DNA of 64,000 nt from Amia ocellicauda (taxonomy: Eukaryota > Chordata > Actinopteri > Amiiformes > Amiidae), in contig NC_089864.1 in assembly GCF_036373705.1 (NCBI RefSeq), positions 864,501-928,500 on the forward strand, read 5' to 3'. Positions within the stretch are counted from its first letter, which is position 1. Each line of letters opens with the position of its first letter. A program made the position numbers and the translations under genes. Under the pieces are notes generated by a model that was not told the DNA's origin, searched no databases, and saw only the letters and a program-made list of their open reading frames with translations. Shown here one piece after another: positions 1 through 14,201 of the stretch.

Positions 1-36
1 GGGTGTGTCTGTGTGTGTGTCTGTCTGAGTGTGAGT

Positions 37-77
<41 letters not shown>

Positions 78-94
78 TGTATGTGCGTCTCTGT
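1..94. repeat. TG-rich microsatellite
   Basis: Nearly pure TG dinucleotide tract with interruptions. It lies on the 3' side of rxrb exon 7 on the gene strand, next to the degraded exon copy at 114-154. Reading frames through it encode only Cys/Val repeats and are not genes. Confidence 0.9.
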
Positions 95-1959
95 GTGCGA
101 GTGTGTTTATTACCTGTCGAAAATCGCCCCAACCTCTGCACTGTGCGCACTCTCCCTGTGTGTTCAATCACAACGTGTTATTACACTGTCATTACAAGAC
201 AACCTTCATTACACTGCGCTCACACACCCATCACTGCACTGCTGTCGCACCGGCACACACAGACACAGGACAGACAGACAGACAGACAGACAGACAGGCA
301 GCTGTAGGGGGCTGCAGCTGTACACACTGAACACACACTGCCCAGCACAGTGCTCAACACACAATCACTATTCATCAATCACCATTACTGAATATTGCTA
401 TCAATGCCATTGTTACTGCTCCTGTATACCTGTGGAGTACAGTGTGTGTGTGCAATACCTGTGGAGTCTAGTGTGTGTATTTATGGAGCACAGTGTGTGT
501 ATTGGTGCTCAGGGTTGTGTCTTTGCTCTGAAAGACACAGCAGAGGGGACCTATAGCAGCGGCTGAATCGCTCTTGAATCGCTCCTGACATCATGTGACT
601 CACTACAGTCAGACACGGGGGAGCCGCTGAGCTCGGTGTGCGACGGTGAAGGCGATCGCTCACACCTGAGCTAGTTTAGGACTGCGATTACAAGGGCGGA
701 CATTTATCCATCCAAGCAATTTCACTTTAACACATTTTCTTCAGATGTCTAGAATGTGTTTTCACTTGGCAGGATGTGCAGATCAACAGGAAGAAAATGT
801 TTTTTCCGCATTTTAAGGTGGGATTCGTGATGTTGAGTGTTCTTCTGTGCGTGTTCACTGGTGTGTGTATGATGGTGCGAGTGTGTGTACGTGTATACTG
901 GGGCGGGCTGCATCAACAGACTTACTAGGTCGGTCTTAGTATAATTAAAACTCACACTAATGATAAGACACTCATAAAACTCTTTCCTTAGTCTGGTTTT
1001 ACGGAGTCAATCAGAGCAATGCATTCTGGGCATTTTAAGACACTTAGAACACACTGCGGCCTGTAACAGACGGGCAGACGGACGGAAGAATGAGCTACAA
1101 TAAATATTGAAGAGGAAACATACAGGGACTGGAGGAGGTAAAAGCACCACAGGACTGGCGATTGAAATCTCGGGGGAGGAGTCTGCGTGTGTTGGTGGGA
1201 TTGCCAGTGGGAGGAGTGTCCTTGTCTTTATGACAATACAGGACGGTGTATAAAACACAGCGTAGTACTGCTGTGTATGTATTGTGCATTTCAGTATATT
1301 AGTGCATACGTTATGGTAAATGTGGAAAGGTGGAGCATTTCCCACGGATAATCTGTGCATCTCTGGCTGTAGTGGACAGACATGTATGCGCGAACAGCGG
1401 CAGGTCCGGTGCGCCCAATCGCACGGCTCCGGAATGAGGGTCCTTAAAATGAACAGTGACCCTGACCCCATCACACATTGAGCTCCTCGAACCGTCTGCT
1501 CAGGACGGCGTGTAGGCTGAACGTCCGTGCAGCTAGACCAGTCTGATCGATGCGGAGCACCAAACCACGCCTGCTTGTGCATCTGAACACGTTTGTGCCA
1601 AGAAGCCCGATGTGGAACTCTAATCAGACCTATATTACAATACCAGTAGCTTCTTGTTTTCATGGCAACATTTAACGAATCTCATAAAACAAACATTTAG
1701 AACGGCGATAATGAATTGAAACGTGTCCAAGCAGCGCGTGCGTTCGCCGATTCTTCTGCCGACTGATCAGCTGTATAGTGGTACACGTGTCAGACGTGTG
1801 TGTGAGGAGACTATAAACACCGTGACTCAGTACATGGTATTCATGTCAGCTGTGCAGTGAGGTCTTATTCCTGAGCGTTAGCTGGCAGACTGCAGTGGAC
1901 TCTCGTCTGCAGAGAGTTTGTGAGTGTGTGTGCGTGAGTGTGGGTTTAGAGAGAGTTAC
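95..1959 (-). other. rxrb intron 7 sequence, no gene recognised
   Basis: This is the sequence 3' of exon 7 on the gene strand. The next RXR exons (helices 8-12) are not seen and must lie beyond the left edge. It holds a GACA tetranucleotide run near 269-297 and TG-rich patches. A 218-codon open frame (minus, 1007-1663) has no recognisable domain and looks like chance. Confidence 0.5.
114..154 (-). pseudogene. Degraded partial copy of rxrb exon 7 with its splice donor
   Basis: On the minus strand this stretch reads as the end of the RXR exon in helix 7 of the ligand-binding domain (Ser-Ala-His-Ser-Ala-Glu-Val-Gly-Ala-Ile-Phe-Asp-Arg), followed by a GT donor. The intact exon at 1960-2092 ends the same way except for Gly in place of Glu. 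About 40 bases align, with roughly one mismatch in five; beyond 154 the match fades. TG-rich intron sequence flanks the donor in both copies, so a local duplication spanning exon end and intron is likely. It is too short to be a working exon. Confidence 0.65.
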
Positions 1960-2092
1960 CTGTCGAAGATGGCCCCCACGCCGGCGCTGTGGGCGCTGCT
2001 CCGGTGCACGTGCAGCCCGGTAGCCAGCAGGATGCCGTCCTTCACAGAGATGGAGCGATGAGAGAACGAGGCGATCAGCAGCTCATTCCAGC
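1960..2092 (-). CDS. rxrb: rxrb coding exon 7 (helices 5-7)
   Basis: Encodes [15 protein letters not shown]ough Gly-Val-Gly-Ala-Ile-Phe-Asp-Arg, the core of the ligand pocket. 133 bases, with a split Arg codon at donor GTAAC. A decayed copy of its 3' end is at 114-154. Confidence 0.96.
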
Positions 2093-5000
2093 CTGGGGGG
2101 GTGGGGGGGAGAGAATTTCTATTTATGATGCAATGCTTATTCTACTGCACATTACTGTTATTATTTTCTAGCAGACGCCCTTCTCCCACAGAAATCAGAT
2201 TTTTTTTTTTTTCATGACTTTTCCATAATCATTTTCTGATTTTCCATGGCTCAATTATTTATTCGTTTACAACACAAATGCTGGAAAGTTGGAAATGCAC
2301 ACAGAAAATAATGAGGATATTGATAAACACAATAGAAAAGAACCACAATCAGCTTTTGTCATGACGGCCTCCTCCTCCCCACAGCCATCCAATCCCCCAC
2401 TTTAATAAAACATGTTCCCATCAGCTAATAAAGAGCACACAGAAATGTAAATTAAACAATGCGTATATTGTATAAATGTTAATTACTAAACAGAAACTAA
2501 ACAAAACTACATTTACAGCCTGTATTTTAATTATTTTAGCAGTAATATTGAATTTATTTGAATATAAACTACTGTAAATCATATAAATTAATTAAAACAT
2601 ACATTCAAACATTACAATATACAAATGGTCAGTTCAGTTGGGGACTACAGTAATCCTTTCCCGTACGCTGCTTTTAGACAACTGCCTTGTTTTAAACTTT
2701 AAAGCTTTTGATAATTATTTTTTCTTTCTTTCAAAAAAATATGATTTTCACCAATAAATGAACCGATTTGTGTGTTTGAGGAGTTTGGATTTTACTGATT
2801 TATACCCATTTTAAATCACACTCAATATTATTTTCAGTTTCTTCTCTATTTGTTAACACTACTTCACAAGCTTGTTTGATATTACATATTGATATTATTC
2901 AGCACTCACATCGAAGCTGTTCTGCAGTGCACAGCTCACACAGACGCTAGCCGTTTAATATCGCGCGCTCTGATTGGCTCACACGGAGGTTGCTCACACT
3001 GTGGTGCTGAGGACAGTGCCCGCGCTGACAATACAGCAGCATGTAGAAAGCAAACGGCACAAGAATCTCAACTTCGGCAAAACTGAGCTTTGGGATAAAC
3101 AGTGTATAGTGGTAACTTTTGTAGTCTTGCACTGATTTTCACCCGGATTTAGTGTTTGTTTAGTTTTTTCCTAAATGAAAACCGGAACACTGTGTGTGAT
3201 AGTGAGAAAACAAATAAAACAGCATTTCACAAAAACATTTCAACATTTCCCCCATCCCTCCCTCTCTGACTCCCACAGCCCTGTCCTCTCCCTCTTTCTC
3301 TCCCTCCCTCCCTCCCTCACCGGCTCGCAGGAGGATGACCTGGTCGTCCAGGGGCAGCTCAGAGAAGTGTGGGATCCTCTTGGCCCACTCCACTAGCGTG
3401 AACAGCTGCTTGTCAGCGGCCTGGCAGATATTGGTCACAGGGTCGTTGGGCTGGGGGTAATAAACAGAGGCAGATATTGGTCACAGGGTCGTTGGGCTGG
3501 GGGGTAATAAACAGAAGCAGATATTGGTCACGGGGTCGTTGGGCTGGGGGTGATAAACAGAGGTAGATATTGGTCACGGGGTCGTTGGGCATAAACAGAG
3601 GCGGAGCTAATCTCTCGTGTGAGTGTGTCAGTGTGAGGTCACCAGCCCGTGATGTCACCAGCCCGCGAGGTCATACCGAGTTGCTGCCCGTCTCCCGGCC
3701 GTCCGGGTGCAGCTCGGTCTTCTGCTCCACCGCCAGCTCCGCCTCCAGGATGCGCTCAACCGGCATCTCCTCGTTCACCGCGCTGGTGGACTCCACCTCC
3801 CCCTCGCGCTCCTTGTTACGCTGCCGCTCCTCCTGCACCGCTGTGGACCGGAGGGAGCGAGGGAGGAGAAGAGAGGAGAGAGAGGAGGGATAGAAGATGT
3901 GGAGGGGAAAATGGAGAGGAGAGCGCGAGAGAGGGAGGGAGGGAGATGGGAGAGGAGAAGACGGCAGAGAAAAGCAGGGGGGGAGAAAGGAGAGAGGAGG
4001 AGGCGGAGAGAGAGACAGAGAGCGAGTGCGGAAGACAGACAGACACACAAATATATACAGTGCCCAGTTAGTGCAACCACATACAACGGCACAAACACTC
4101 TCTCGCTCTCTCTCTCCGTCACACACTGTTCCAGATATTAACCCTGACTCAATGAAGCCGATCCACTGGAATACTGATCCTACTGATCGAACGCATCGAT
4201 CCGTTACTGTAGTCAGCGCTGTGTGGACAATAGTGTAGTGTAGTATAGTGTGGTATAGTGTAGTGTGGTGTGGTATAGTGTAGTACAGGGCCCAGACTGG
4301 AGCAGCACTGTGGGGACTATAGTGTAGTATACACTCACCTAAAGGATTATTAGGAACACCTGTTCAATTTCTCATTAATGCAATTATCTAACCAACCAAT
4401 CACATGGCAGTTGCTTCAATGCATTTAGGGGTGTGGTCCTGGTCAAGACAATCTCCTGAACTCCAAACTGAATGTCTGAATGGGAAAGAAAGGTGATTTA
4501 AGCAATTTTGAGCGTGGCATGGTTGTTGGTGCCAGACGGGCCAGTCTGAGTATTTCACAATCTGCTCAGTTACTGGGATTTTCACGCACAACCATTTCTA
4601 GGGTTTACAAAGAATGGTGTGAAAAGGGAAAAACATCCAGTATGCGGCAGTCCTGTGGGCGAAAATGCCTTGTTGATGCTAGAGGTCAGAGGAGAATGGG
4701 CCGACTGATTCAAGCTGATAGAAGAGCAACTTTGACTGAAATAACCACTCGTTACAACCGAGGTATGCAGCAAAGCATTTGTGAAGCCACAACACGTACA
4801 ACCTTGAGGCGGATGGGCTACAACAGCAGAAGACCCCACCGGGTACCACTCATCTCCACTACAAATAGGAAAAAGAGGCTACAATTTGCACAAGCTCACC
4901 AAAATTGGACAGTTGAAGATTGGAAAAATGTTGCCTGGTCTGATGAGTCTCGATTTCTGTTGAGACATTCAGATGGTAGAGTCAGAATTTGGCATAAACA

Positions 5001-8000
5001 GAATGAGAACATGGATCCATCATGCCTTGTTACCACTGTGCAGGCTGGTGGTGGTGGTGTAATGGTGTGGGGGATGTTTTCTTGGCACACTTTAGGCCCC
5101 TTAGTGCCAATTGGGCATCGTTTAAATGCCACGGCCTACCTGAGCATTGTTTCTGACCATGTCCATCCCTTTATGACCACCATGTACCCATCCTCTGATG
5201 GCTACTTCCAGCAGGATAATGCACCATGTCACAAAGGTCGAATCATTTCAAATTGGTTTCTTGAACATGACAATGAGTTCACTGTACTAAACTGGCCCCC
5301 ACAGTCACCAGATCTCAACCCAATAGAGCATCTTTGGGATGTGGTGGAACGGGAGCTTCGTGCCCTGGATGTGCATCCCACAAATCTCCATCAACTGCAA
5401 GATGCTATCCTATCAATATGGGCCAACATTTCTAAAGAATGCTTTCAGCACCTTGTTGAATCAATGCCACGTAGAATTAAGGCGAAAGGGGGTCAAACAC
5501 AGTATTAGTATGGTGTTCCTAATAATCCTTTAGGTGAGTGTAGGCCCAGTTCACGTCTATACACAAACAAAACCATTCACACTCGTTCATCATCCCTCCA
5601 TCCCTTCCCTCCCTCTGTTTATTTAATTTTCTTACAGCGCTGTCGTTCATCCTGCACCACTAGAGAAGGAGGGAGAAAGAGAGAGAGAGAGGAGAGAGCG
5701 AAGAGGAAGGACAGAGGGGGAGAGAGAGGGAGACAGGGTGTTAGTTTATCAATCTCTCCCTCTCTCCTCCTCTAACTCCATCCATCTCTTTCTCTCATTT
5801 CCCTCTTCCTCCTCACACAACACAGTTATTGGCAATAATCAGTTTCACATCATCTTCACTCTGCAAAAGCATAGACCTCGCTCTCAGTCAGTCAGTGTTA
5901 ATGTGCTGTAGTGTCCAGTCAGTCAGTGTTAATGTGCTGTAGTGTCCAGTCAGTCAGTGTTAATGTGCTGTAGTGTCCAGTCAGTCAGTGTTAATGTGCT
6001 GTAGTGTCCAGTCAGTCAGTCAGTGTTAATGTGCTGTAGTGTCCAGTCAGTCAGTCAGTGTTAATGTACTGTAGTGTCCAGTCAGTCAGTCAGTGTTAAT
6101 GTGCTGTAGTGTCCAGTCAGTCAGTCAGTCAGTGTTAATGTGCTGTAGTGTCCAGTCAGTCAGTGTTAATGTGCTGTAGTGTCCAGTCAGTCAGTGTTAA
6201 TGTGCTGTAGTGTCCAGTCAGTCAGTCAGTGTTAATGTACTGTAGTGTCCAGTCAGTCAGTGTTAATGTACTGTAGTGTCCAGTCAGTGTTAATGTGCTG
6301 TAGTGTCCAGTCAGTCAGACAGTGTTAATGTGCTGCAGTGTCCAGTCCCCCCTCACCTTCTCTCTTCATGCCCATGGCAAGACACTTCTGGTAGCGGCAA
6401 TACTGGCAGCGGTTCCTCTGCCGCTTGTCCACCAGGCAGTCCTTGTTGTCCCTGCAGGTGTAGCTCAGGTCCTTCCTCACCGTGCGCTTGAAGAAGCCCT
6501 TACAGCCCTCACAGCTGTACACCCCGTAGTGCTTCCCTGGAGAGAGAGAGAGACAGAGAGGGGTTAACATGGCTGGGTTTTTTGTGATATATATTTGATA
6601 TGTATTATTTTGTGCAAAATACAAAACGCTTGTATCGTGAGTATCGAGATTTAGAAATGTGGGAGGCGTAACTGTCAATCAATGTTTTTATGCAGTTGAT
6701 CACCTCCGAACAGGAGGGAGCAAATGTCTTGGTGGTGTTACTATCCAGTAATGTTTGTTGATGTTAGCAAATGAGTTTTACAATCATGGGATTGTGGAGT
6801 TATGATCTTGATTGTCACACTGGCTATACTGACCTTTTTTAAAAGCAATGGAAGCAAATTAATGACGTAATGAAGTTACCTTGGGTTAATTAAATGTTGG
6901 AATTACACACTAAAAACAGAAGCGAATACGGGCGCTCCTGTCCATAGAAGTGACACTGTATTCCTACAATGCACACCTTGTTTGAAATCTTATTCTCTTG
7001 GCTCCCAGTGCGTTTCATTCTCAAACACATCCGATTTACAGTTTCCATGAGCCCGGGGGGTGAAACGCACAGTCTGCTCTGGGGGGGGGAGGGGGGTCTC
7101 ATTCACACAAATAGGCTTGTTTTGTTCAGAACAGCCTAACGATTAATCCAGTGTATATTATTTGATGTTCTATCAAACTCGGAGAAGTTCAGATCCAGTG
7201 ATGTAAAATGGTTGTGTATTAGTTCACTGTAAACAGAGTTTTCCATCTTGACATGTTGGGCTCTCTAGGGGTGTGTGTTGCTTCTACCAAAGCGAGTCTG
7301 GTCTTGTATTGATCAGTAGACTGTCTGGTTCCAGAATATGTCATCATTGTCAATATCTTCTGAGATTTTGTATTCCTACTCAGACCAAGTATCCCCCCCA
7401 TTTCAGAATGCGGAGGGGTCTATCAGCTTAAGGGGTTACATTTTGTTAAACAAAACGATTCCATGATTTATTTTTTGTCTCCAATTTATTTGTTCTATGC
7501 TGTAATTTCAGAGTACATTGAGACATGAATATATATATTAGGGCTGCCTGAATTAACTGAATGATCGGGTCTATTAATCAACTAATGAACTGATCGAAGA
7601 TCAATAAGCTCCGTAATTAATCAAGGAGATTTATTTATTCATTCACTATAATGAATGGCGATTATACAGTTAACAATAGAAGCGCCGACATTTCGAACTG
7701 CCTACAAGAACCAAAACCGCTGATTTTAACTGATAGCTCTTTAAACGCTGTGGTATAATGAAAGGCAAACAATCGTTTAAATGGAACATATGAACATAAA
7801 ACATTAACATTATTAGTATAAATAACATCAATTTATTCTATATTTATTCTAAACGTGTCACTGCAGTCAAAACACAGTGTGTATTTGTGGTGTAACCACT
7901 GTGTCCACGCAGTAGGCCTATTAAATACATATATTTAGGAAAAGTCACAAACAGGTCTGCACAGTGTATTCAGAAACACAGTAATTCAATTTAAATCTGA

Positions 8001-10661
8001 CAAACTGACCTGCGCTTCTAGTACAAATCACACAAGAGATCCCATCATGAGAGCGACAGTGTCTGTACAGGTTTTCAAGCCACTAAAAACTACTTTGGTT
8101 TGGATTCAAACTGGATTCATAAGGAAACACTGAAGACAAAGGAAAGGTTTTCTGTTTCATTCTCTAGTGCTGCTTTTCTCACAGGGACAGTGTGAGTTTA
8201 CAGCATCATTTGTGAGCACAACACCCATTTGTTGTAGCGATTATATTGTAGTTTGCCGATTATAACGATTTAGTGTTTTCTTTCCTTACCATTCCTGTTC
8301 AGCGTTGTTATACTGTAATATCAATGCTTACTGTTTATTGAAGTATAAATCAACTACTTAAATACTGTTACACTTAAGTGCTCGATTAATCTACTGATTA
8401 ATCAACTAATGCCCATTGATTAACCAATAAAATATGTTAATTAACTGACAGCCCCAATATATATGTACATGTGTGTGTGTGTGTGTGTATATATATACAC
8501 ACATACATACAGTTCTGGAAAAAAAAAGAGACCAGTTAACATTTACTTCTGAACTTGGAGTGGACTTCCAGTGGACTTGGAGTGTGTGTGTGTGTGTGCG
8601 TATCTGTACATTTTCTGGGGGCTTCATGAAGTCTATTCCGCAGGCTTGAATGTGTATTCTGTGCGGTCTCATCAAAATATAGTTTGACAGCAAGCTGTTG
8701 TTTCTTTGCGTGGTGACGAGTCGGTATCGAGTATCGTGAAACTGAACTGGTATCGTATCGAAGTTCAAAATTCTTTATCTACTACTTCTAATTGCCTTCA
8801 CTGAACCAAGAAAAACTCAACAGATCTGGAGACACGCCATTCCTCCCGAAACGGACGCTTCTACCGCACACAAGCTGCCCTCCCCCCCGTCCCTCACCGG
8901 AGGAGCGGTCTCCACAGATGGCACACAGGCGTTTCTGGGACAGCATGGGCCCCCCGGGGCTGTGGGCCGACATGGGCTTCAGGCCGAAAGGCGGCTTCAC
9001 GTCGTCCGAGCTGCTCACCGCGTGCAGCCCTGACAGGGACACCGTGGAGTTGATCTGAGAGAGAGAGGTTAAATGAGGTTAAATCACACAGACACGGAGA
9101 CACGGTGAACCCACACACACACACACACCCACACACAGAGACACGGGGACCCGCACACAGAGACACGGGGACCCGCACACCCACACACAGAGACACGGGG
9201 ACCCGCACACACACACACACACCCACACACAGAGACACGGGGACCCGCACACACACACAGAGACACGGGGAACCGCACACCCACACACACACCCACTCAC
9301 AGAGACACGGGGACCCGCACACACACACAGAGACACGGGGACCCGCACCCCCACACACAGAGACACGGGGACCCGCACACCCCCACACACCCCCACACAC
9401 CCCCACACACAGAGACACGGGGACCCGCATACCCACACACACCCACACACAGAGAGACGGGGACCCGCACACACACACACACACACCCACACACAGAGAG
9501 ACGGGGACCCGCACACACACACACACACCCACACACAGAGACACGGTGAATCGGTAGACACGGGGTACCACACAGAGACAGGTACCTGTGGGCTGCTGAT
9601 GGGCCCGTACCCCACAGAGGGGGTCCCTGGGACGCAGGGGGAGCCCAGCGAAGAGCTGATGACGGAGAAGGGAGACCCCCCGAGGCTGCTGATGGGGGAG
9701 TTGACCGCTGAGCTCATGGGGGGGGGCAGGGAGGTCATGGCGGCTGCAGGGGGGGCCAGGGGGGGTGAGCGCTGGGCTGGAGGAGGGGGTGGGGATGACA
9801 CCGACGAGCTGTCTGGACTGCGGGAGTCTTGAGGGGGGGGCAGGAATGGGGAAAGGGGGTGAAGAAGAGGAACAGGAAGGGAGGGAATGAGAGAGAGGGA
9901 GAGAAGGAGAGATTAATGCAGCACAGATACATTGACTGAGTGGACACTACAGTACATCAACTCTCACAGACTACAGCACAGCCCCTTAATGTAACAGCAC
10001 TGCTCTACTACACTGTTACTACAGCACAGCCCCCTACTGTAACAGCACTGCTCTACTACACTGTTATTACAGCACAGCCCCTTAATGTAACAGCACTGCT
10101 CTACTACACTGTTACTACAGCACAGCCCCTTAATGTAATAGCACTGCTCTACTACACTGTTACTACAGCACTGCTCTACTACACCAGGGGTGGCTGACCC
10201 TGGTCCTGGAGAGACGCAGGGTCTACAGGCTTCTATCCAGATTGTTAAAGGGGAACTTCACAGAACATCCATATTTTCTCAGGTTATTCTGTAAGTATCT
10301 GGATATGAAAAACTCACTCCACAGAATACGTTTCTACTTACAGAATAACCTGAGAAAATATCGATTGTTGGTGGAGTTCCCATTTAAATGCTTAATTTAC
10401 CCAGTTGTTGGTCTTAATCAGGCAACATGTCCCTGTATTCAAGGTATCCAATGATTGGTGACTTAGAGAGACCTGGAAAACCTGCAGGATTGCGTCTCTC
10501 CAGGACCAGGGTTGGCCACCCCTGTACTACACTGTTACTACAGCACAGCTGGCAAGACAGACACCTGAACACAGAGACCAACAGCCTAATCAGACAGACA
10601 TAACAGAGAGTTGTGAACGGACAGAGGGTAAACTGCTGAACACAGTGACACAGATGGGCCG

Positions 10662-10703
<42 letters not shown>

Positions 10704-10736
10704 CAGAGACATACACACACACACACACAGGCAGAG

Positions 10737-10781
<45 letters not shown>

Positions 10782-11638
10782 CAGAGACATACACACACAC
10801 ACACACACACAGGCAGAGACATACACACACACACACACAGGCAGAGACATACACACACACACACACACAGGCAGAGACATACACACACACACACACACAC
10901 AGGCAGAGACATACACACACACACACACACACACACAGGCAGAGACATACACACACACACACACACACACACAGGCAGAGACGTACACACACACACACAC
11001 ACACACACAGGCAGAGACGCACACACACACACACACACACACACAGGCAGAGACATACACACACACACACAGGCAGAGACATACACACACACAGGCAGAG
11101 ACATACACACACACACACAGGCAGAGACATACACACACACACACACAGGCAGAGACATACACACACACACACACGCAGGCAGAGACATACACACACACAG
11201 GCAGAGACACACACACACACAGGCAGAGACACACACACAGGCAGAGACATACACACATACACACACAGGCAGAGACACACACACAGGCAGAGACATACAC
11301 ACATACACACAGGCAGAGACACACACACATACACACACACACACAGGCAGAGACATACACACACACACAGGCAGAGACACACACACACACACACACAGGC
11401 AGAGACATACACACACACACAGGCAGAGACACACACACATACACACACACACACACAGGCAGAGACATACACACACACAGGCAGAGACACACACACATAC
11501 ACACACACACACACAGGCAGAGACATACACACACACACACAGGCAGAGACATACATACACACACACACAGGCAGAGACATACACACACACACACAGGCAG
11601 AGACACACACACATACACACACACACACACAGGCAGAG

Positions 11639-11673
<35 letters not shown>

Positions 11674-11894
11674 CAGAGACATACACACACACACACAGGC
11701 AGAGACATACACACACACACACACAGGCAGAGACAGGCAGAGACATACACACACACACACACACAGGCAGAGACATACACACACACACACACAGGCAGAG
11801 ACATACACACACACACACACAGGCAGAGACATACACACACACACACACAGGCAGAGACATACACACACACACACACAGGCAGAGACAGGCAGAG

Positions 11895-11925
<31 letters not shown>

Positions 11926-12408
11926 GGCAGAGACATACACACACACACACACACACACACAGGCAGAGACATACACACACACACACACACACAGGCAGAG
12001 ACATACACACACACACACACACACAGGCAGAGACATACACACACACACACACACACAGGCAGAGACATACACACACACACACACAGGCAGAGACATACAC
12101 ACACACACACACACAGGCAGAGACATACACACACACACAGGCAGAGACACACACACACACACACACAGGCAGAGACATACACACACACACAGGCAGAGAC
12201 ACACACACATACACACACACACACACAGGCAGAGACATACACACACACAGGCAGAGACACACACACATACACACACACACACACAGGCAGAGACATACAC
12301 ACACACACACAGGCAGAGACATACATACACACACACACAGGCAGAGACATACACACACACACACAGGCAGAGACACACACACATACACACACACACACAC
12401 AGGCAGAG

Positions 12409-12443
<35 letters not shown>

Positions 12444-12664
12444 CAGAGACATACACACACACACACAGGCAGAGACATACACACACACACACACAGGCAG
12501 AGACAGGCAGAGACATACACACACACACACACACAGGCAGAGACATACACACACACACACACAGGCAGAGACATACACACACACACACACAGGCAGAGAC
12601 ATACACACACACACACACAGGCAGAGACATACACACACACACACACAGGCAGAGACAGGCAGAG

Positions 12665-12699
<35 letters not shown>

Positions 12700-12704
12700 C
12701 AGAG

Positions 12705-12735
<31 letters not shown>

Positions 12736-13032
12736 GGCAGAGACATACACACACACACACACACACAGGCAGAGACATACACACACACACACACACACAG
12801 GCAGAGACATACACACACACACACACAGGCAGAGACATACACACACACACACACACACACACAGGCAGAGACATACACACACACACACACACACACAGGC
12901 AGAGACATACACACACACACACACACACAGGCAGAGACATACACACACACACACACACACAGGCAGAGACATACACACACACACACACACACACAGGCAG
13001 AGACATACACACACACACACACACAGGCAGAG

Positions 13033-13067
<35 letters not shown>

Positions 13068-13100
13068 CAGAGACATACACACACACACACACAGGCAGAG

Positions 13101-13131
<31 letters not shown>

Positions 13132-13432
13132 GGCAGAGACATACACACACACACACACACACACAGGCAGAGACATACACACACACACACACACACACAG
13201 GCAGAGACATACACACACACACACACACACACAGGCAGAGACATACACACACACACACACACACACAGGCAGAGACATACACACACACACACACACACAC
13301 AGGCAGAGACATACACACACACACACACACACAGGCAGAGACATACACACACACACACAGGCAGAGACATACACACACACACACACACAGGCAGAGACAT
13401 ACACACACACACACACACACACACAGGCAGAG

Positions 13433-13505
<73 letters not shown>

Positions 13506-13578
13506 CAGAGACATACACACACACACACACACACACAGGCAGAGACATACACACACACACACACACACACAGGCAGAG

Positions 13579-13613
<35 letters not shown>

Positions 13614-13770
13614 CAGAGACATACACACACACACACACACAGGCAGAGACATACACACACACACACAGGCAGAGACATACACACACACACACACACAGGC
13701 AGAGACATACACACACACACACACACAGGCAGAGACATACACACACACACACACACACACACAGGCAGAG

Positions 13771-13811
<41 letters not shown>

Positions 13812-13992
13812 CAGAGACATACACACACACACACACACACACAGGCAGAGACATACACACACACACACACACACAGGCAGAGACATACACACACACACAC
13901 ACACAGGCAGAGACATACACACACACACACAGGCAGAGACACACAGGCAGAGACATACACACACACACACAGGCAGAGACACACAGGCAGAG

Positions 13993-14029
<37 letters not shown>

Positions 14030-14034
14030 CAGAG

Positions 14035-14065
<31 letters not shown>

Positions 14066-14162
14066 GGCAGAGACATACACACACACACACACACACACAC
14101 AGGCAGAGACATACACACACACACACACACAGGCAGAGACATACACACACACACAGGCAGAG

Positions 14163-14201
<39 letters not shown>

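Noticed and set aside
3671..4126. Long Ser/Leu/Pro frame on the minus strand ahead of rxrb exon 5
   Set aside because: Upstream of the acceptor it is a pyrimidine-rich intron tract; only 3677-3840 matches RXR.
4400..5132. Minus-strand frames inside the DD36E element (also 23620-24352)
   Set aside because: They are antisense shadows of the transposase and are conserved only because the two elements are nearly identical.
9079..9801. Open frames of 150-240 codons through intron 2 of rxrb
   Set aside because: They read the GACACGGGGACCC minisatellite; only the part belonging to exon 2 is genuine coding sequence.
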